A stretch of 64,000 bases of DNA from Fagopyrum homotropicum. Its lineage: Eukaryota > Streptophyta > Magnoliopsida > Caryophyllales > Polygonaceae. The notes beneath the pieces are model-generated. The model had not been told where the DNA came from. It did no database searches and saw only the letters and a list, made by a program, of their open reading frames with translations. The stretch covers positions 115,258,494 to 115,322,493 of the forward strand of contig BSWB01000005.1 in NCBI GenBank assembly GCA_033239125.1. The letters run 5' to 3'. Positions 59,301 to 64,000 of the stretch are shown in pieces; position 1 is the first letter of the stretch, and every line of letters starts with the position of its first letter. The position numbers and the translations under genes were made by a program.

Positions 59301-60711
59301 TCATATTGGAATATATCTTGAAACTCTTGATTCAAAGTTCATATTGGAGTATATCTTAAACTCTTGGTTTGAAGTTTCTATGGAGAACATCAGTTTGCGA
59401 AAATAGGGGCGGTAATCTCCGTTTGTACATTGATTTATATAAGTTGAGCAAGATGACAATGAAGGACAAATAACTCTTACAACGAATGGATGATCTACTC
59501 GATCAGTTGCAACGGCTAGTAGTCTCTTATAAGATTAAGTTAAGAACTTGATTGTCACCGTTTGAGAATTAGAGATTGAGATATTACAAGTACGGTATTT
59601 TGGACCAATCAGAGTCACTAAGAGTTGTAGTTATTCCATATGCGCTTAATGATGTCGGATGAGATATTTTGGGTCTACTCTTGAACAAGAGAGAAGATGT
59701 ATGACATGGTGTCTCGGGATGGCAAACCCCGAAAGATGTGAAAGAAGTTACAAGTTATCTTAGAAGTGCTGAGCTTTACCAAATATGTGAAGGGAGAAGT
59801 TGTGTAACACCTTTTATGGTAACCTACTACGGATGATAATGAAGTATTGAATGGGACGAAGAATTGACAATAGAGTTGCTGAGAGTTAAGAGGAGATTCA
59901 TTGGTGCAACTATTTTTACGTTGCCTTGAGGTATGATGGGTTTGACATGTACAAGTTATTCTTCAAAGACAAGGTCTTGATCGAGTATTGAAAAACAATG
60001 TAAAAGTGATAGCATACGTGGCTCGTTAGTAGAATCATTGTGAAGTAAAGTACTTCCTTCATTGTTCGGGGACTTACTTCAAGAATTGAAGAAACGTATC
60101 ATTTAAGTTGGGTCGACAAGAACCAAGACCAACTGTGTAAATGGAAGGTTTAATCTTCTTTATTAGAGACAATTAAAGAGAAACATAGTGGGAACGCTAC
60201 TTGAGAAAGGCCCAAGAAGGAAGTTAAGTTTCCGATATATCGGACCTTTGTGAGATCTTAACGCGAGTAAGGAAGTGGTTTACCGGTTGACGTAACCGTC
60301 GAGAGTAGAGGGTGTTCACCCGGTGTTTTGTGGGTATCAGTCGAGAGAGTACATGCATGATTCGAGACGTGTGGTCAGTCACGATGATCTAGTGGCCGAC
60401 GAGGAACCAATGAGGCTTATAGGAAGACGAAAGATAGTACCTTTGGTTAAGTGTTACGCTAAGCTAGTACTTCGATAGAAACGGCGAGTTGGATCTAGTT
60501 CTTCCCTTAGTTATGTTATGTGCATGTGTGATGTTATAATTGTTTGTGCCCGTGCGGGAATGTGCTATATAACTTGATATATCTTGCGGTGGTAGTTCGA
60601 GTAGATTGTGTATAGATTAGAAGTTTGAACCTTCTTAGTTCGAGAGTTCATACCTCAGCCTTAGGGACCCAGAAGTTCGACGCATAGCAAGTTTCGGGAC
60701 GAAACTTGTTT
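56351..60711 (+). pseudogene. Dead gag-pol relic inside the second element
   Basis: No gag frame is visible after the primer-binding site. From about 59040 to 59540 are traces of reverse transcriptase in broken frames: a phrase like LYIDLYKLSKMTMKDK followed by a stop, then RMDDLLDQLQ, equivalent to the CIDYRELNKVTVKNK and RIDDLLDQLQ blocks of the element at 27062. From about 60220 to 60440 are traces of the integrase C-terminus: a VYRLT-like phrase, EGVHPVF, then YMHDSRR-like words. Many stops and shifts separate them. The region is AG-rich on the + strand. It encodes nothing functional. Confidence 0.85.
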
Positions 60712-60725
60712 TTAGGGGGATTCGA

Positions 60726-63691
60726 TGTAATGCCCCATTTATTGGGTGTGTTTCCAACATTTATCTTCCTATTTTTTTTATCGATATTTTATTAGCTTAA
60801 ATATTTTTACGAGCATTTTCACGTGGTAAATTATATTTAAGTGAGTTTATATATTTGACATTTATATATATATTCCGTATACTATTTTGCGGAAATTATT
60901 TTTTTTGAGAGTTTTTCCGATTAGAAAATTTCGTAACGAGTGTTTTGACCGAGTTTACACCTTATTCATTTTGGTTTCTTTTTTTTCCGCCCTCTTTCGG
61001 TCTTCTAGGCTCTTCTCTCTCAAGGAGCTATTGACCATTTGCTGCAGACCTACTCAGCCTACCCACCCCTTCAGTACCCCTCTGTCTAATGCTTTTCTCA
61101 CGCTACCCTCACCTCTCAACTCTCCTACTCTCATACAATCCCGTCCCAACCCTCACAACTCATTCCCTCACTCTTCTTTGGCCCTGCTACACGACTATCG
61201 ACTCTCTCCCATGGCCGACCACTGCCCTGCCGCCGGAAGCCTCTGGTGACACCAGTGTCCCCGCCCTGCTAGAAATCGGAGCCGGGAGCACCACCCTCTG
61301 CATTCTCTCTCTCCCTTCCTTCTTCTCCGTCGGGTTTCAGAATCGGGCAACCCAGCAATGTCATTGAAACACCAGTGCAGCCACTGGAGGGAGCCCATCG
61401 GAGCCACCATTGGCAGAAACCGCACCAGTGTGCGTTGCGCCTCAGTCGAAGCCGGAGACCGAAGTCACCCACTCTCCTTCGCCAACCTCTCTGCAGCCTC
61501 CTCCAGGGTGAGACAGCGCCAACGCCGCCGGACATCAGAGCCCCTGCCTACCTTGTCGCCGCCCAGGGAGCAGCCAACGCCGGCCTGAGTGCTTCTCCCC
61601 TTCCGCCTAAGCTTGCCCTAATTAAATCGCCCCCTCCTTCTAAGTTCCCTTCTATCGCAAGGAGGCAACCGATTCCGCTAGCGATTGGGCCGCCTTTATG
61701 CCGCCGATAGCGTCGCCCCTCCCTCCGCCTGCACCGCCGCCGGCCGTCGGCCCTGCAACTCCTTTCCCAGCCCTGCTCTTGTGCCCAACGAGGAAGAAAG
61801 CCCTTTTTAGGGTTATTCAAATGGGCCCCCTGGTTTTTGTATAATTACACATTTTTAACCCATCTTTTGTATTTACATTAATTGCCCAGATTTGTGTTTT
61901 ATGCAATATATACCCCTGCAGATTTATTTATGCAATATTGCCCGAGGATTTTAATGCAGATTTATGACCATGTTCATATAAGTGTATTTTGGCCGGAAAA
62001 TAGATGAATGGTTTTGTTGTGTCCTTGACTTTGAAAACAAGTTTCACCTTGGGTTATTATGTTGTATAGGTTGCTCGGAAAATATAATTACGGGTTTCAA
62101 ACTTGGGTTTTACATCAAGTTATAGTCTTGTGTTTACTTACTCTATGTGTTACGCCCTTATTGGATTAAATTCGGTTTATGGCTCACGGTTTTAATTGCG
62201 GTTTGATGACCAAGTTTTAAAAGTTCATATTGTGCCGGAAAGATTTTTCACGGGATTTAACGATGGCTTTTGGAAAACGAGTTTTCATAAACCTATATAT
62301 TTTTTTTTATTTTTATTCCGTTCAAATTTAGCGTGATCGCTAAATTTGTTTAGTTTGGTTTTAGGTCCGGAAGCGCCCCGGTAAAGGCCTAACGAGTCCA
62401 AGTTGGACATCCGTCTTTGGACGTTACGTGAGTACCCTCTCCTCCGAGCTTATGATCTTATCTTGATTTAGTTATGTTTAGTAGTATCATGCTAGGTTGG
62501 ATCTAGCATAACTTAGAGTGAATGCCAAGTAGTGGCTTGGGAACTTAGGCGAGTTGGTTGAGCTTGTTGGACCTTCTAAGCTAGATTGTCTTTCCTTAGG
62601 TTGTGGTTTATGATCTTGTGAGGTATATGTTGTTGTGAGTTCTAGCATGTGTTTGAGAGAGTGGGTTGTTGGTAGATCTCCTCATGCGTTGAGTGAGAGG
62701 TGAGTGTAGGAATTCTAGGATGCGGTCCTAAAATTGAGAGTCAAATGGTTTTGCGTAGATCATTTGTATAGAAGTCTAAGACTTCTTGTGTGAGTAGGTT
62801 ATTGACATATATCCTCTTGTGAGCAGATTGTGGGCTCATCCCAAGGGAAGCGAGAGTGTTGTGAGTTGAGTGTGAAGGCGAGGTAAGTCTCCGGACTTAC
62901 TTAGCTCGTATTCTTTGTATTAGCATTGATGTGTGTTGGGTGGTGTGTGTTTACTGTTTATGTTATAACAACGGAACCGGAAATAGGATTACCGACCTTT
63001 ATATTATTTTGGCCCAAGTGTATGATAACGGGCGGTGACATCATCTGCCTAGCTCTTGCGAGAGTCTAGGAGGTTCTCGGCGACTAGCCGTGTTGGTTAG
63101 ACGGTCGGATGCATCCGTACCGTTCCATGCCGGAAATAGGGACCGAGGCGGGACCACGGTGGTCTCGTGTCACAAATCTAAGTTGAATTAGAACGGGATA
63201 TGACTTAATAATAATAAGATAATAAACCGGACTTGTGTGCTTTGGAGTGTATTGAGTGTTTATGATGATTTACTTATGTTTGTGCCTTTCCCATTGATTC
63301 TAATGCTTCGAATATGAGCTAACGGTTTTATACCGACTGTTGTAGATTGTCTTGCAGGTTAGGAAAGCGGCCGAGAGATCCGGAAGAGTGGGCAGTCGGG
63401 GTTCCGTACATTTTAGGAGTGGGTTTTGGTTGGAGTCAGGTTGTGTTTATTTCTTCGTTTATTATGTTGGTATGCCGTGTGTATGGCGATTTGGTCTTTC
63501 GGTTGTATCTTGGCTGAAGTCTTTGGTTTGTATGGTTTTGGGTTTCTTTGCATTGCATAAAATGTATTTGGTTTTGGCCTTTATTTGTGCCTTGTTGCAA
63601 GATCCGGTGAAATTGTTGTCAGGCTAAGGGTCGGGACCCATTGTGAGGTCCCAACCCGTAGCGCCCCGAGTCCCGCGGAATCGGGGTGTCA
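60726..63691 (+). repeat. 3' LTR of the second chromovirus-type element
   Basis: 2966 bp, offset from the left LTR by exactly 7358 bp until a one-base insertion near 62990. It ends TGTCA instead of TGTTACA, best explained by loss of TA. With that reading the CGAAA target duplication follows immediately. Confidence 0.95.
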
Positions 63692-63696
63692 CGAAA

Positions 63697-64000
63697 CCTA
63701 CCTTATGATTTCTCGGGACGAAGTTGCAGTTGATACGATGGGGAAAATTCGCAGAATCTTCTTACTTTACAGTTTCCATTTTTCAATAACTGGTATTTTA
63801 ATTAAAGGAGAAATTATTGTAACTGCTCAAACCACCTCCTATAATTATGCCTGATCTCTTTTATTTATCTTTTTTTAGTGATAATTTTTTAGGGGCCTAG
63901 GTAGTATCTAATAAACAAAAACTGCCCTAATGGCTAAATTTTCTCTTCAACATATGGAACCATGAAGTTTTCAAAATTGTTGGACCCGAACTCGTATTTC
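63697..64000. other. Flank beyond the second element
   Basis: Continuation of the target sequence interrupted at 53367. The short frame at 63585-63854 is mostly LTR followed by non-coding text. No gene was recognised. Confidence 0.4.

Larger units (their letters stand above)
53368..63691 (+). mobile_element. Non-autonomous Ty3/gypsy element with near-identical 3-kb LTRs
   Basis: 10.3 kb, flanked by a perfect CGAAA duplication (53363-53367 and 63692-63696). LTRs are 53368-56334 and 60726-63691. The primer-binding site TGGTATCAGAGC (56339-56350, initiator tRNA-Met) follows the left LTR, and the polypurine tract TTTAGGGGGA (60711-60720) precedes the right LTR. By eye the LTRs show about 11 substitutions and two small indels in 2.97 kb. 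The 4.4-kb interior contains no open frame above about 86 codons; only ghosts of reverse transcriptase and integrase remain. The end of the LTR matches that of the chromovirus at 27062, so it belongs to the same lineage. It is recent but coding-dead, so it must have been moved by proteins from a relative. Confidence 0.95.

Overview
This is nuclear DNA of a flowering plant, most likely a eudicot. It is AT-rich and intron-bearing, carries plant-specific genes, and more than half of it is transposable-element DNA. The species cannot be named from the sequence. Three apparently intact genes are visible. (1) An IPI1/TEX10-type ribosome-biogenesis ARM-repeat protein on the + strand (coding 9535-18145, 19 coding exons that sum to 864 codons plus stop). 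(2) The U5 snRNP 40 kDa WD40 protein on the - strand (20796-21836, single coding exon, 2 kb intron in the 5' UTR). (3) A plastid glucose-6-phosphate/phosphate translocator, GPT, on the + strand (40544-43167, 5 exons, 385 aa).

Layout. 1-9000: an LTR-like remnant, a Helitron 3' end at 2986, and a decayed PIF/Harbinger element (3166-5770, - strand) with both its Myb-like ORF and its transposase. 9000-24000: IPI1 and U5-40K are tail to tail. Their promoter/first-UTR-exon/first-intron regions (8988-9508 and 23524-24012) are inverted copies of one another, so two unrelated housekeeping genes share a duplicated 5' control region. IPI1 intron 3 holds a non-autonomous hAT element, and a twin Helitron lies between the two genes. 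24000-26900: repeats only. 26890-39796: a Mutator-type Pack-MULE with a perfect 9-bp target duplication. It carries two exons of an HMG-CoA reductase gene and is split by an 11.1 kb Ty3/gypsy chromovirus (27062-38186, 5-bp duplication TGCTC). One LTR of that chromovirus is in turn split by a solo LTR (29040-30876, duplication GTTAC): three insertions inside one another. 40500-43400: GPT. 43400-53360: small DNA transposons (a 938-bp MULE MITE, a 579-bp hAT), retroelement scraps, and a MULE-type OTU protease gene with one nonsense codon. 53368-63691: a second Ty3/gypsy element with nearly identical 3-kb LTRs (about a dozen differences seen by eye) around an internal region that is thoroughly dead. 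This implies recent mobilisation in trans by a relative.

The intact genes do not form a pathway; they are ordinary nuclear genes (rRNA processing, splicing, plastid sugar-phosphate import). The unusual content is in the rearrangements: the shared inverted promoter, the HMGR-carrying Pack-MULE, the trans-mobilised LTR element, and a candidate spliced intron conserved inside the LTRs of both chromovirus subfamilies. No convincing tRNA, rRNA or organellar gene was found. All comparisons were made by eye without alignment software, so percentages are approximate.
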